DNA of 64,000 nt from Phytoseiulus persimilis (GCA_037576195.1 CM075101.1:54126001-54190000); one strand, 5' to 3'; shown: positions 44,666 to 56,717, counted from the stretch's first letter. Notes: a model not told the origin generated them from the sequence alone. Numbers and translations are program-made.

Positions 44666-44925
44666 GCGAGCTGGTCGACAGCAAGAGGACCTGAAGTAGT
44701 GTGGGGGATCGAGGAAGGTCAGGTTAGGGCCCTGGCGAGCGAGCGAAGCGACGCGAGCGGACTGACAGCAAGTGGCCTGACGGCAATGCGGGGGATTGGG
44801 TGAGGTTAGGTTAGGTTCCTGGCGAGCGAGCGAAGCGACGCGAGCAGACTGACAGCAAGTGGCCTGACGACAATGCGGGGGATTGGGTAAGGTTAGGTTA
44901 GGGCCCTGGCGAGCGAGCGAACGCA
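44666..44925 (+). repeat. 87-bp tandem repeat with TTAGG pairs
   Basis: Two good units (44733-44818 and 44819-44905) contain GGCGAGCGAGCGAAGCGACG and end in GGTTAGGTTAGG. A diverged unit precedes them (from about 44666) and a partial one follows (to 44925). The TTAGG pairs resemble the arthropod telomere repeat, but only two per unit are present. Confidence 0.8.
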
Positions 44926-46729
44926 TCGTTCTGAGCTGAACGCATCGTTCTTTGACTTGTGCTCCTGCCACTGGTCGGGTGTTGCTCTCTCATCGATCTC
45001 ACTAGGCTTTTCCAACTTCCCGTCGATAACATCTAGGGCAACTTCATGATAGTCAAGGATGTCTCTCATCTTTCTCTTCCTCAAAGGCCAATGAGCTCCC
45101 CCCTAGCTGTTTCACATGCTTTGCCCAATCCATGCCTTTCGTCATTCGCAGTTGATCCACGGAGTTCTGCACACTGGGGTGCTCACGGATCTTGGCACTT
45201 GACACTCGACTAGATCCCTGAACTCAAAATTTCCTCTCAGACCTTGCGGCCTGGGCCCATAACCTGCTACAGAGCTTCAGAAAAAACGGGTGCCTAGCTA
45301 GGAACGAGGTTAGAGAGCTTCGTCGTCAGGTATCAGTGTGTGTTTTATTTCAGGTGGAATGCCTTTCATGTGTAGATAACTTCGTCATTGGGAAGGCAGA
45401 AACCACAACAGAAACATGGGAGAAAACTGAGAAGAAGCCTCCCACCCTCCATCCTTTGAATTTTGATAATTCGTGAAACCGAAAATACAATCGATTGATC
45501 AGATTAAGGCCGTGGAGAAACGCCCACGGGTGTGTAGATGAATGAACCTGTCGCTCGCCATTTGTGAAGTATGGTCCATCCAGAATGGCCATGGTCCTTG
45601 ACGACCTCCTGAGAATCCATCACTCTGGTAAGAAGCATGCTAAGAGACGTCATCACCGTACCGAAAGTGACTTCAGAAAAGAGATTTCCCTCAGGTGTAG
45701 AACGATCGAATTTCACCCGTAAAAGCATGCAGCAACATGAATGCCCAACGCACTTCATTGATAAATTCCACCATCTGGAAACTCCAAGTTCCGCTATTTC
45801 CAACTTTCCGCTGAATGGGTCGGCGGACTTCGTTGGGAGTATCACCAAAGATCATCTCTGGCTGGACATTCCCGCAGACGAGTTCCGATTCCAAGCTTCC
45901 TTTCTCACTCCATTCTTTTGATCGGGGTTGGCCAAAGGGAGGCATACGTTCCTGCGTTCTTCTGGACGCATACGTTCCTGCGTGAAGAATAACGCGCGTT
46001 CTGTCGTTCATACGTTCAAGCCATTTTCATGTCTATCCCCGAGCAGAGAGGATAGTGTGACCCTTCTCTCTTGGATCGATCCGAATCAGAGCGACGGCAC
46101 GTGTTACCGATTTCCGCGGCTTTCTCTCTCTTTCTCTCCCATGGGGAGGAACGACTGCGTCAGTCACTTATAGGCTCAGAGATGAAATGCCAACTCTATC
46201 CATTCCGGTCAAACAGCTGAATTCCTCCCCTCGTGATCCTCGTTTTCTCCTGACGACCTTGACCTTGCTCGGTGGAATCCTTGGATCGGAAATCGTGTGA
46301 TGCATGATTCCGAGTGCATATTCAGATTTCATATGATGGAATCACACTTTCGAAATGTACGACTCGTATTACAAGAGATCATTTGAAGAGAGCTCTGATT
46401 GTGCCTCCGCGCTCCACCTCGAGATCCGCGTATTCTCGGAATGATCAGCCTCTCAACCAACTCGTGAATGAGGGCCCCTAACAAAGAAGGACTCAGCCCG
46501 AGTCCCGCGGAGCGAGTGATTTCAGGATGCATTGTCGGAGCTAAGTTTGTCTGAGTCTTATCGCAGATACGTTCCTGATGACGCAACGACTCGGAGAGGG
46601 AGATCCGACCGGACCGTCGCTAGATTGATGTAACCCGAGGAATTCTGGATTTGACTCGAGCTCACAAATAGACAAGAAACGAATTCGCTTCAGTTGGATC
46701 ACAGACACGTAGCTCTCGACAATATAATC
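44926..46729. other. Interval without supported genes
   Basis: Antiparallel ORFs of about 100 codons at 45637-46011 show no known domain and overlap each other. A microrepeat around CGTTCCTGCGT at 45950-45985 is present. Nothing else is recognisable upstream of the ARMH3 polyadenylation signal. Confidence 0.35.
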
Positions 46730-46735
46730 TTTATT
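46730..46735 (-). terminator. Polyadenylation signal of ARMH3
   Basis: AATAAA on the minus strand (TTTATT on plus) lies about 195 bp downstream of the ARMH3 stop codon. This is a normal 3' UTR length for a compact genome. Confidence 0.6.
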
Positions 46736-46929
46736 CGGCAGAATCCTGTTGACGGATGAGGGTTTCGACCATTCTTTTCGGCGGGATGAAGCCTCATGTA
46801 GAAAAATAGATAAATGTCAATGAGCTGAAAGCTGTTCCGAGTTCTGAAGAGAGAATCAACTCCTGAACTAGATTCCTAACACACCCAGTGGGATCAATAT
46901 GAGGTGAAGCTATCGGGAGTGTCGGACCG

Positions 46930-49900
46930 TCACCGTGCAGCATTCAAGTCGGATATGGTTCTTGACTGTTCCTGTTGATGCTGATCCTCCTCAGACCGCT
47001 GGCGAACATGTTCCAGGATGGATTTGACCATAATGGCGAAAAACGGAGTTTCTCGGGGCTTCTCCGAGTATCGCTCGAATTGATCCAGGTTGTCGTGCAG
47101 CTTCAGCGTCAATGAGTCGTAGTTGCCGCGAACGACTTCGAGGACCTGAGCTTCGGTGAGAGACGCAAGACCATTCACCGTAGCCCAGGAGTTGATTTTC
47201 GGATTGAAGTGATTGACAATGGCCCGAATATTGACTAAATGGCTCGCGAGTCTGGCGGCGGACTCTCTCCACTGCGTGTTTTTCTCTGTATCTCCGGAAG
47301 CGTATCGGAGAGCTGAAAGCGCGCACTCGTGAGTTGAATTTGCATACGGCTCCCGAAAGGCCATGTCCGCGAGGAAAGAACGGAGTCGATTGAGTGACAT
47401 CTGGGAACTCTGTGAGGTTAGCGATCTTCAGGCTCTCCCTATCGGTCCTCCCTAAACTTTTGAATCTCACCCGTTGAGTAGAGATTGTCGAAAACTTGAT
47501 TACACCGGATGATTTCATAATACAGCTCATCATAGCTGGGCGGTGAGGCGAGGAAGGTGTCTCCGTATGTGATGAAAAGGTTTATGATGTTCACGATTTG
47601 CGAGCACACTATGAACACATTGTATCGTTTCGCGAGGGAAACCTGAAATTCAGTTTCATTCGACAATGTGATTCCTGGTCGATTCTCAAGCGCAATGAAT
47701 CTCTTATACAGGGCAAATCATGTAGACGCATACCTCGTTCGCAAGGATAAACTTCAAGAGGCTGATGAGCGCGCTCCATAGATCCTTCCATGGATATAGG
47801 AGGCGCACCCGGTATCTCTTCTGATAGCAAAGGAGGCGATGAACGATTCCAAGACAGCGGCTGAGGGCGATCGAATGAGCGGGAGGAGAACACGGGGATG
47901 TCAGTTTACCGATGATCTAATCGAGTCAAAGACCCAGTCGATGATTGTATCGCTGCTCACGTCGGGCATTGCGACTCAATCAGGGGGGAGGGCAAGGGGA
48001 TAATGGTATCTCTTCGTTGAGCTGTGCGTCATCCACTCACACGTAGAGGTCCAGATGGAAGTTTTTCCTCATGTTGCAGAGGATGAATTCGACCATCAAA
48101 TCCAAGACCGCTGCCGCGAGTGGCCGCGACGGACAGTCACGGGATGAAGGCAGTTTCCGGTGTCTCATTGGAGCGTGATGAATCACAACCTGAATCAAAT
48201 TTGAGGGAATCGGGATAGCAGACTAGACTTATGCTCAAACCGGACCCGCTCGGGGAGCTAGTCTGAGTACTCACTTTGTACTGCATGTTTATGTCATGCA
48301 TGATAGAATTAGCGTATTGATCTTCCGCGATACAGGTCAGATTTATGAAGCACAGCTTCGTAGTATGAAAGGATGAATCTTCTGCGGAAGGAAAGTCTGA
48401 AACTGGCGGTGGCTTTCTTTCTCAAAGCACTGATTCCAGTGCTCTGTCAGAGAAACGGTTAAGTGCTCTCCAATGTTATCTAGATTTTATCACCAGTCTT
48501 TGGACTGGTGAAACAAACCGGGGAATTCCATTTATCGCAAAATACGCACTCCGAACCATACCTTTGGTATTCTGCATGACGATCGAGACGAATTCTATGA
48601 ATGTCACGAAGAGATTTGTAGGCGGCTCATGTAGGTCATCACTCTGGCTCTCGAGACTTTTCGTCTCCTGTGTTAATTCGAGAGGAGGTATCATCAGAAT
48701 TCTTCGATTTAAATCGCAAGAGTTCCCCCGGGAGAATGGTTAATCAATCGAATAACATACGTTCTCGAATGGGGATGTATTGGTATGGTCGCCCAGCGAA
48801 TCGACAGTGGGGCCCGACGGCGTCAGCGGTGGCGAAGCTGGCCTGAGTTCTATGCTGCCCGGCTGAGTCTGAATCAGTACGAGGAGAGTGGAGTCATTTC
48901 GCCCGTAACTGCTTAGAATCATCCAATATATCCGCGAGTGCTGCACAACTCACATTCGTCAAAACCGCGAAAAAGTTCCTATTGAGATGTACGGCCTCAT
49001 ACATTGCGAGCAAAGCGGCATCGCAACGCTTGTTGTAGTTATCTTCGTCACAAACGCTAGTCTCCAGCTCTTCAGGACTCGGAACCGGTGTGAATATCCC
49101 ACCAACCCATGAAGTTAGGCCGGTAAACAGGCCTGCCGAGGGACTCGGCAGACTCGTAGCTTCACGAGCCCCCGGAGCTACGAAGCGACGGTTATAGTCG
49201 TACAAAGTGCAGGCAATGACTTGTCCGAATCCCTAAGAGAAAATGGTACGCTTCAGTTTCGTGTCCTCGACGAGTCCATCGAAGAGAAGATGAACGTATG
49301 AATTCAAGGACCTTACATTCAGAGCCAGTTCGTTGTCTGCTATAGAGAGCTTCATGATGTATGGATTCGTGCTCTCGTATTTCCTGTAGTTCACTATCAA
49401 TGTTAACAAGAGAACAGCCTGGTACCCGCACTTCTGACGAGAGATCCCATCTGACAGGAGGCCGATTAGGGCTTCGAAAACTGAAGTCGTCATGAGGAAT
49501 TCGACCAGGACGTTGTTCGAAACTGTCTCTGACGCCTTAAATGATTGCAAACGTTTAGATCCGATAGGTCGGAAGAACCGGGTTACCGACAGCAATGAAC
49601 TAGAGTTTTACCAACCGTCACAAATACCAAGAGGATTTCGAGAACGAGCTGCTTGAGACTGTGAGGAAATGGTATCTCGAGGAAGGAACAGGAAATCTCC
49701 AATAAATCTTTCATGGATGTCTCGGCAACCTCGGCTCCAAGAAGCAAGTCAATAACATCAATGCCTGGAATAGAAATCTTAGGTTTCAGAGTCAGCCCTC
49801 CAATCCTTCTCCTGGGGGAAGCATTTCCGGTTGATTCTCTCGGTTCACTACGCTCACCAAGATCCAATTCTCTATTTTTGTGGAACAGGGCTTGTACCAA

Positions 49901-50358
49901 GGCTGAGAGCGTCTCATAAGCGTTGATGATCCGGATACGGTTGTCGGATTTGATCGCTTGAATGCATTCGGCAGAAATTCGGTTGATAACGGACTGTAAG
50001 ATAGAACATAAGTAGCGGTGGTTCACACGATTACTCTCATATGCGAACCACAGCAACTCACTCTGAGCTGCAGTAGCTTCTCCGGTTTCATCACAACAAA
50101 CTCCTTCTTTATGAAGCTAATGTTGACCTGGAACGGAAGTTGATGAGCTCCATGCATAAACGGCGAATCCAGCATGAGCCACCTCCATGTTCGTGCTTCG
50201 AACGTACTGTCCCACATATGGGTCAGACATACCTTAAGGAGGAAGAGTTCATCCCAAAAATGATCATTCGTCCTCCACGGTTCCTCGCCATCGAACAAAC
50301 CTTCGTATATTTGGACGAGTTTCTTCTTCAACGGGAATCGATTGCCTTTGTTGGCCAT
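46930..50358 (-). CDS. ARMH3: ARMH3 (C10orf76-like) armadillo-like Golgi protein, 12 coding exons
   Basis: ARMH3 is a peripheral Golgi protein that, in vertebrates, binds PI4KB and supports PI4P synthesis and secretion. Coding exons (high to low coordinate): 50358-50233, 50127-50062, 49993-49616, 49535-49317, 49232-48954, 48868-48761, 48667-48562, 48381-48275, 48189-48041, 47860-47734, 47642-47471, 47312-46930. All junctions are GT-AG and keep phase, giving 739 residues; the human protein is 689. Conserved signatures are WDELFLLKV (exon 1), [18 protein letters not shown] (exon 4), [13 protein letters not shown] (exon 5), [11 protein letters not shown] (exon 8), LDLMVEFI (exon 9), [12 protein letters not shown] with [11 protein letters not shown] (exon 11), and [15 protein letters not shown] (exon 12). 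An upstream in-frame ATG at 50436 exists. I prefer 50358 because a splice acceptor (TTTGTAG) just precedes it and the family N-terminus fits. Introns are 68-180 bp. Confidence 0.95.
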
Positions 50359-50399
50359 GTTGTTCACTACAAATAGAGGGAACAATGCATGAGGAGAGC

Positions 50400-50930
50400 T
50401 CGCTGCCGGGGGGAAGGGGAGGGGATACTTCGACACCTCTGCAGCTGAGGAGTAGCAAAGTGGAGGCAGGGGTCCGGTCCAGAACGAACGACAAGCCGAA
50501 TAACGTTTTTCTCTAACAATTTCGCAGTTACGCCCCCAGCGGCACTCATCCTCTCTATTCCAATGCTTGGATACGGAACCGAACAGATGCGGCCGTATCT
50601 GGACTCAGAAGCTCAACTGCACTCGTAGAGCACCGTTCCCCGAGGCGATTTTTACTGAAGCAGACTCGAAAAAAATAGTGCGTCTCAGCCCAGGATGAGG
50701 GATCCCCGGCGAATACCGCGAAATACTACCCTAATTCGCTCCTTGAGGATTTCAAGGTTCTGAGTTGTTTTTCTCCAAGTAGTCGTATTTTCACGAAAAT
50801 GATTGAGCTGCATACATATGCACATTTTCTCATCATCAGCGATCGAGATGTTTCTATGATTCATGCTTATTATATTTCATTCATTGTCCATTGAGATGAA
50901 CCCCCTTCCCACCCCCACCCAGAGTCAGGA
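50400..50930. other. Upstream flank of ARMH3
   Basis: This AT/GC-mixed stretch holds the probable 5' UTR exon and promoter of ARMH3. A polypyrimidine tract and TAG acceptor near 50366 imply at least one non-coding 5' exon here. No TATA box or other motif could be defended. Confidence 0.35.
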
Positions 50931-50934
50931 AGAA

Positions 50935-51058
50935 ATTATCAGATTTATCCCGGGATCACCCCTCCACACTTGGGAAAGTATGGTCATATTGGTCTCGGAA
51001 TCACCCTCCCAGACTCGTAAAAGAATGCTCAAATTGTTCCCGGAATCACTCCCCCACT
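50935..51058 (+). repeat. Three diverged satellite monomers upstream of ARMH3
   Basis: GGGATCACCCCTCCACACTT, GGTCTCGGAATCACCCTCCC and TTCCCGGAATCACTCCCCC recur at about 45-bp spacing. They belong to the same family as the main array, about 0.58 kb beyond the ARMH3 start. Confidence 0.8.
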
Positions 51059-51097
51059 CGTAAATATATGTAACTCTAAAACGAATCGCCGTCGTAC

Positions 51098-51553
51098 ATG
51101 CATAATATCCGAAAAGGACTGTCTTCTCATGTCGCGGAACACTCCTGCAATCTATGCTCGAATCGGCTCCGCCCAATCAAATTCGATCGTAGGATAAGTT
51201 CCATCATCAGCGAGCAGATCAGAGCTTCTTCTCATGAATCTGATGAGAACATATTCTCGATGAGGACACATCCCGTTTCCGCATGCATGTTCTCGTGTTC
51301 ACGACTCCCTCAGGGTTCGACTCCCGAAGATTTGACGGAACGTGAACATCCTGAAATCGGCAATATAGAGTACCCAGTAAGAGTCTTATTCTCTGAAGAT
51401 TTCTTCGAGAGCGGGAGGGAAATCATTCCTGAGCTTGATGGTCCCGATAGAGTTAGGATCTCTCTCAACGTTGCGATGGCAAGGGTTTTTCAAACTCGAG
51501 ACCCCTCAGCATTCATGCGTGAGGCCGCAGCATGGGCTCGAAAAATTTTGTGA
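51098..51553 (+). CDS. Hypothetical ORF, 151 codons, unrecognised
   Basis: The frame has an acidic stretch (VLFSEDFFESGREIIPELDG) and an alanine-rich helical C-terminus (ISLNVAMARVFQTRD...AAAWARKIL). No known domain, signal peptide or intron pattern supports it. It might be one exon of a gene or a chance ORF. A second plus-strand ORF (51584-51781) follows in a frame that could be spliced to it, without conserved evidence. Confidence 0.22.
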   Translation: MHNIRKGLSSHVAEHSCNLCSNRLRPIKFDRRISSIISEQIRASSHESDENIFSMRTHPVSACMFSCSRLPQGSTPEDLTEREHPEIGNIEYPVRVLFSEDFFESGREIIPELDGPDRVRISLNVAMARVFQTRDPSAFMREAAAWARKIL

Positions 51554-51799
51554 GAGACACCCCTCGGATTCCGAAGATATGCCATGAGGAGTCCTAACTT
51601 CTGGATCGTGAAGGCGGCTGTTGCAGCTGTCTGGAGTTTTCAGAGCTCAAGGGATCCATACAGTCCGAAATACAATTCCGTAGAACTAGCAATCGACCAT
51701 CCGTACATCATGTCGGAAGAAAACAACGGGTCACGTTATCGCAATTACATGGGAAAAGAGGTTGAATTTTTCGACTTTTGATAACTTGAATGTCTGTGT

Positions 51800-53430
51800 G
51801 CGTGCATGCCCCTGCGATGCCTGACAGGGAGCCTAAGACGACACCGGTTGCAGGAGTCCCCTTAACGATACCACTCGAGATTGAGCGGAGCCTCTGCAAA
51901 GGGGTGAAGCGTTTTCTCTCCATAAATTGCGGATGGATTCAGCCAGGCCTCGTCAGCTGTGGGTCGGGAGTGTTCCGTTCCCGAACTGACGCTCGATGGC
52001 ACAGGGACACCTCGCACATTTCTTCCATACTGCGGAGAAGGACCGATTCCATTCTCTCCGCGGTGTGGTGCATGAGTGAAATCGCTCCTCCCAAACCCTC
52101 CGAATTTAAACACCACTTCATTCAGCACCGTTGGGGGAAGTTCATGCGATTACTCGAGCAGCCCGCTTTATGGGGTCCTGTGTCGACCATTCAGAACGAA
52201 GGGGCTCTGAGATGATCGACTTACGCCATCATTCCACAGCATATACTTTTGTTTGTGTTCTCGCATTGGGATGACATGAACATCGAGCGAATTTCAGAGC
52301 CCAGCTCCGAGCTCTGGCCGGATGGAGGCACTGGAACTGGGGAGCATACGGTCGAAAGTTCCTCGTGCCAACTTCATGGGACGCTTAATGAAGAATGAAG
52401 AATGTCCCACCCAATATGCCTGAGATGTCCTCCACGCGATAGCGCAGGTCGGGCTGAGGGGGATACGGAAGGAGGAAAGGGGTGGCACTCCTTATCAAGC
52501 AACGCGGAAAATCCACGGGCGATATGGCAGGCATTTAAAATAATATTCAGGGCGCCAATATGAGATGGCATCGTTTCTCTGCGGACCAAACGGGAGAATA
52601 CAGTCGAGAAGATACTGCTGATCTTTGCAAGAAGCTTGAGTAGTTCCTGTGCGAAGAGGCAACTGGGAAGAGGCAGAGAAGAATGGGAGAGCGAGTTCAG
52701 TGGAGGATCTTCAGGTGACACTGGATGTGATCTCAAGACCGGCACCAACAACGCCAAACCTCATGAAAGGACTCAATACCAGTTGTCATCTCCGATCAAG
52801 CTGAAGAGTTTGGGGAATTCGAGTTCAGGCAGTCGTAACGAGTGATGGCCTCGTTCAGAAACCTCAGGGAGATGGAAAGGCGCGAGGGCATGACAGGCGG
52901 GCTGTACGATCGTGTATGGGCAGGGACTGCCGGACGTATGTGGGACTGGTGGATGCTCACTATTCTGGCACCATGTTCTTCCAAGTTGGACTCGGAGGCA
53001 TGGAGGTGCTGGCTGGACACTCATGAGAGTTCACATGCGAAATCTGGTGGAAGAATCCATTAGATCGCAGGGAATTCGGACCGATTATCCAATATGATTC
53101 CACTTGTCGTGGAAGTAGCGGCCAGATCACTTCCATGGTACCGCGTACAATTACTCTTCAAGCTCGGCCAAACCAAAATTGGATCTGTTCGCCACGACGA
53201 TCCTGACTCCAAAGCACACCACGCGATGACTACGGCTGTGCAACGATTTTCAAATGAGAAATCAGAGACATCCCGGATGGGACGGGATTCCGAATATAGT
53301 GACTGACTCAATATCCTACACTCCGACAGACACAGTGGAAGACGTCAACGAAACCCCAGAGAAGAGCACAGACCTTTGAGAAGACGAAGACGTTTTCCAT
53401 ACACCACTATTCAAATACAGACAGGAGGAT
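51800..53430. other. Interval without supported genes
   Basis: Overlapping ORFs of 60-140 codons occur on both strands (for example plus 51790-52215, minus 51862-52128 and plus 53094-53306). None shows a recognisable domain or clear splice junctions, and I cannot decide the coding strand. Confidence 0.3.
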
Positions 53431-53432
53431 TC

Positions 53433-53666
53433 CTAGCTCCCTCTCAATGCCTTCTGTGATGTTACGGAGAGTACCGAGATCATAGAATCAGGATTCTTAA
53501 CGTTGAATGGCTTCCGAATCCTCTCTACATAGCGGCACTTCTGGTTATTGTCAGCGGCTGGCAAGGAACGTTCGCAGTCGGACAGCTGCTGGAGCGGAAT
53601 TGGCGCCAAACTTGAAATTCTCCCCGCGCTGAAATTCTGAGAGGGATCTTCCTCTTGATATTCCAT
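53433..53666 (-). CDS. Possible coding exon, unrecognised
   Basis: This minus frame has protein-like composition (SSLAPIPLQQLSDCERSLPA, then a Lys/Arg-rich stretch). It lies 0.5 kb downstream of the U1-C-type zinc-finger exon on the same strand, so it could be a later exon of that gene. The link is not demonstrated. Confidence 0.2.
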   Translation of the reverse strand: MEYQEEDPSQNFSAGRISSLAPIPLQQLSDCERSLPAADNNQKCRYVERIRKPFNVKNPDSMISVLSVTSQKALRGS

Positions 53667-54186
53667 CCATTCCTACCCAGAGGTGACATGAGCGGTTGGG
53701 AGTCTCATATTCCGGTTGAGAAGATTCATTCCTCGTTTCAGATCCCCGTTTCAGATGCCCAGGACAGGCATATTCTCAGATATACGTACTGCTTTCCTCC
53801 AGCGAGAATTCCTCCTGTTGATGACCCTGTACAACTCTGCATAGCGGCAATCATCGGAAATAGCGCCAAGTCTGGCTATGGAAGCGGTTCTTCGCCTTCA
53901 AAGCCAATCAACTCGGATATCTTCAACCTTCCCTTCGAGTCCCAGCGAGAGCGTGGCGTGGGAACTGGATCTCAGCAGCAGTGAACTCCCTTTCGGGAGC
54001 AACTCCTCCGCGACGAATCGCGTTGTTGGGGCTGGGTTCGGCACCTTGAAAGAGTTGAACGTTTTTGAGTATTTCTTCTACCTGAGAGCGCAGAAGAGCG
54101 ACATCCGATACACCGTTGTGAGGGCGGCGGAGTGTCGTGAGTGAGGCAATCATTGGGCTCATTAATTCTTAGGGAACATCTTACGT

Positions 54187-54355
54187 CGCCCCTCACTTCC
54201 GTTTCACATTGAAAACCGCACTCCTTGAACTGTTCATAATACTCTTTCCGTAATCGTCGGTGACGAGCGCCCGTTTTGTGCTTTTGCGCGGATTCGTGAT
54301 CGGCTCCAGGGTAGTAACTTCCACAATATTCACAAAAAATCCGCGCTCTGGTCAT
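54187..54355 (-). CDS. First exon of a U1-C-type (matrin-like) zinc-finger protein
   Basis: The exon starts MTRARIFCEYCGSYYPG and contains C8-x2-C11-x14-H26-x5-H32, exactly the spacing of the U1 snRNP C zinc finger, then a basic helix (RRLRKEYYEQF). In U1-C this fold contacts the U1 snRNA/5' splice site duplex. The residues are less conserved than true U1-C usually is, so it may be another member of the U1-type finger group. A donor site follows at 54186 (GTAAGATG). Later exons are uncertain. A candidate acceptor near 54096 gives VEEILKNVQLFQG. The gene is divergent from PPP1R8, with 430 bp between start codons. Confidence 0.5.
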
Positions 54356-54785
54356 GGCGCGCCTGTTGTCTTTTTGGGGGAATTCCTCTCCTCCTCATCG
54401 GGAACTTCCGTTGCAGGGATTCAATCAGTAAGAGCTGTTTGAGTTCCCTCGAGAGCTACTCCCGACTCCTGAGAGTCCCAATCATATGTTTTCAGCCGGT
54501 GTGCCGTCTACAACTCATCGCTCTCCGACCGCTGTGTTTACAAACAAAGAAGCCTTGCTGAGGCGGATGAGCGACGCCGCGACCCATCAACCGGGTGAGG
54601 AATACCTTTCGGTTTCGTTCTAAGTGAGAGAATTGTGATGAAGCAATATCACACGGAATGTTAAGGTTCCCCATGTTGTTCAGCATTGTTCGGAGTGTCA
54701 TCGAGAGTGCCGATTGTGAGTCTCCGAATTCATCTTGCGACGGCGATGAATGAGCGCTAATGTTCTGCTGCATCGATTCCACAGC
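54356..54785. promoter_or_regulatory. Probable shared upstream region of the zinc-finger gene and PPP1R8
   Basis: Two divergent start codons (54355 minus, 54786 plus) enclose 430 bp. Such head-to-head spacing often marks a bidirectional promoter. No TATA or initiator element was identified, so this is inference from layout. Confidence 0.4.
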
Positions 54786-56542
54786 ATGGTTTCGCATTAC
54801 GATCCTCCGTCGTGGGCCGGTAAACCCCCGATAGGGCTGCATTTGGACGTGACGAAAGAGGAAAAGTTCCTGCAGAAACTCATGATTGATGAGAAGAAGT
54901 GCTACCTGTTCGGAAGGTGAGTTTGTTCTTCATCGTGCATCTGGCTTTTACAATCGGTGTAGTTTATCTCGAGCTCCTGTCAATGTCGGCAAGATGACCA
55001 GCTGGAGCTCCGTGCGGAACGAATCCTTTCGAAAAGTCGGCACTTCGTTGGTGTAGCTCGCGAACGATCCGTCACAGCTATTGAACGAGCTGCAAATCTG
55101 GGCGCTTTCCAGGAATGCAGATATTTGTGATTTCCCTGTTGAGCATCAAAGCTGCTCCAGAGTCCATGCAGCGCTCGTGTACCATAAGCACTTGGACAGA
55201 GCTTTCCTTGTAGATCTCGGAAGTACGCATGGAACATATATCGGTAAGTTACACATGCATTGGTTTGCCGGATGCTCCACCGTTTTCTCCGAGAAGGCTT
55301 ACTCCTGGAAGCTTGAGGTTGTTTTTTTCATCTCCCTGCGTGGGGAACACATGACGTTCCCGTTTCTCGCCGTTTTCAGGCAGCGTCCGTCTCGAAGCAC
55401 AGAAACCGACTCAACTGCCCGTGGATTCTAAATTTCACTTCGGTGCTTCGACGAGGATCTATGTATTGAGGTATGCCCCTAACTTCTTCCTGATTCTACG
55501 CAGGAGAGGATTGAACTCGTCGATATGAACAGCGACCGCTGCTCGATGTGCGTTGAAGTTGCCAGTTCCATTTACAGAGAGCGACCTCAGAACAAGGAGG
55601 CTGAGGAAGGAATCAGTGTCGAACTCCCCGAGTCCGAGCTCGAGCTCGATAACCTCACAGAGTATAACACTGCTCATAACAGAAGAGTCACTATGCTTGG
55701 TAGGAGACAATTATGATCACAGGGCCTCGCTGCTAAGCTTGAACATTGGAGAACTCATGCTTCCTCGTTCTGGATGAACTCGTGCTTCAGATACAATAGG
55801 TGATATCCGGTTTTGTTCTACAGGGATCACGGACGACTCTCCTACTTCGAAAAACCGGAAGTCTGCTGCATACAGGAAAAAAGTCATCTTCAAAGACGAA
55901 GAGGATATCATCAACCCTGAGGACATCGATCCCTCGGTCGGAAAGTTCAGAAACCTCGTCCAGACTCAAGTGATTCCATCGAAGCGGATGCGGCTCCACG
56001 ACAGTTCATTGATGGATTCCGAATCGAGAATGTTCGGTCAGGGTGTGGCGTCCCTACGTTCGCACAGAGAGACGGGTCTGAGAGACTCTCCTCTGGGCGG
56101 TGAAGCTCACCGCACTGCTTCGCTGTACTCATCGACGCCGCTGATGAGCTCGAAGCTCGGTGCGTAGCGACTGGTTCCTCTCCTCAGCGCCAATTGAGCC
56201 CCTGTTCTAAATTTCCGGGGCGGACTCCGACCTCCTGTCAGAATCCACTAATGTTCAAAGCATCGCGCAGAAAATGACTGAGCTTCCAGAGCATTTTCAT
56301 TCGAATTCTCTGTTCCAGGCCTACAGCTGCCGAATCCAGCACCGGATATTTATGCCGATCTTGAGGCTCCGCGGGAAGAATTCGCGAGGAGCTTAGATGC
56401 GACCAAGAGCGCAGTAAACGAGATCATGTTCTCAGGACCCTCTCCATCGCCTCTGGACATCAGTCATCAGAAGAAGAAATATCCCAAGGAAGCCTGGGGA
56501 GGGAAGAAATCGAAAAGTAACCCAATAGGCGGACTCTTCTAG
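54786..56542 (+). CDS. PPP1R8: PPP1R8/NIPP1, nuclear inhibitor of protein phosphatase 1, six exons
   Basis: NIPP1 is a nuclear scaffold that binds and inhibits PP1 and links it to splicing factors through an FHA domain. Exons: 54786-54916, 55113-55243, 55380-55470, 55509-55699, 55824-56159, 56319-56542. Phases close and give 367 residues; human NIPP1 has 351. The start MVSHYDPPSWAGKPP matches the family N-terminus. The FHA domain spans exons 1-3 (KKCYLFGR, HQSCSRVHAALVYHKH, DLGSTHGTYIG, FGASTRIYVLR). The exon 4 part ELDNLTEYNTAHNRRV is highly conserved. Exon 5 has the PP1-docking RVxF-like KKVIF and EDIINPEDIDPSVGKFRNLVQT. The C-terminus KKKYPKEAWGGKK is also conserved. The third intron (38 bp) is very short and its acceptor is the least certain junction. 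Confidence 0.95.
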
Positions 56543-56717
56543 TGCCATCAAAACCTCGACCGTTAGCCTTACTGGGCTCTTCTGAGAGCTCGTTCGGCGT
56601 GGGATCCATCGAAGTCGAGCATCCGGTGGTCTGTAGTCTCTCAAACATCCAAGAGTCATGAGGGATCCCGCTGTTTCCCTGTGTAAATAATGTCTGTACA
56701 AAGTTCGACGAGCGATC

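Noticed and set aside
44800-44905. Telomeric repeat array
   Set aside because: Only two TTAGG copies per 87-bp unit are present. This is not a telomere.
45637-46011. Two opposed ORFs of about 100 codons
   Set aside because: They overlap each other on opposite strands, and neither shows a domain, a splice context or a coding preference strong enough to decide.
51300-51325. tRNA T-loop-like GGGTTCGACTCCC
   Set aside because: I found no matching acceptor, D or anticodon arms around it.
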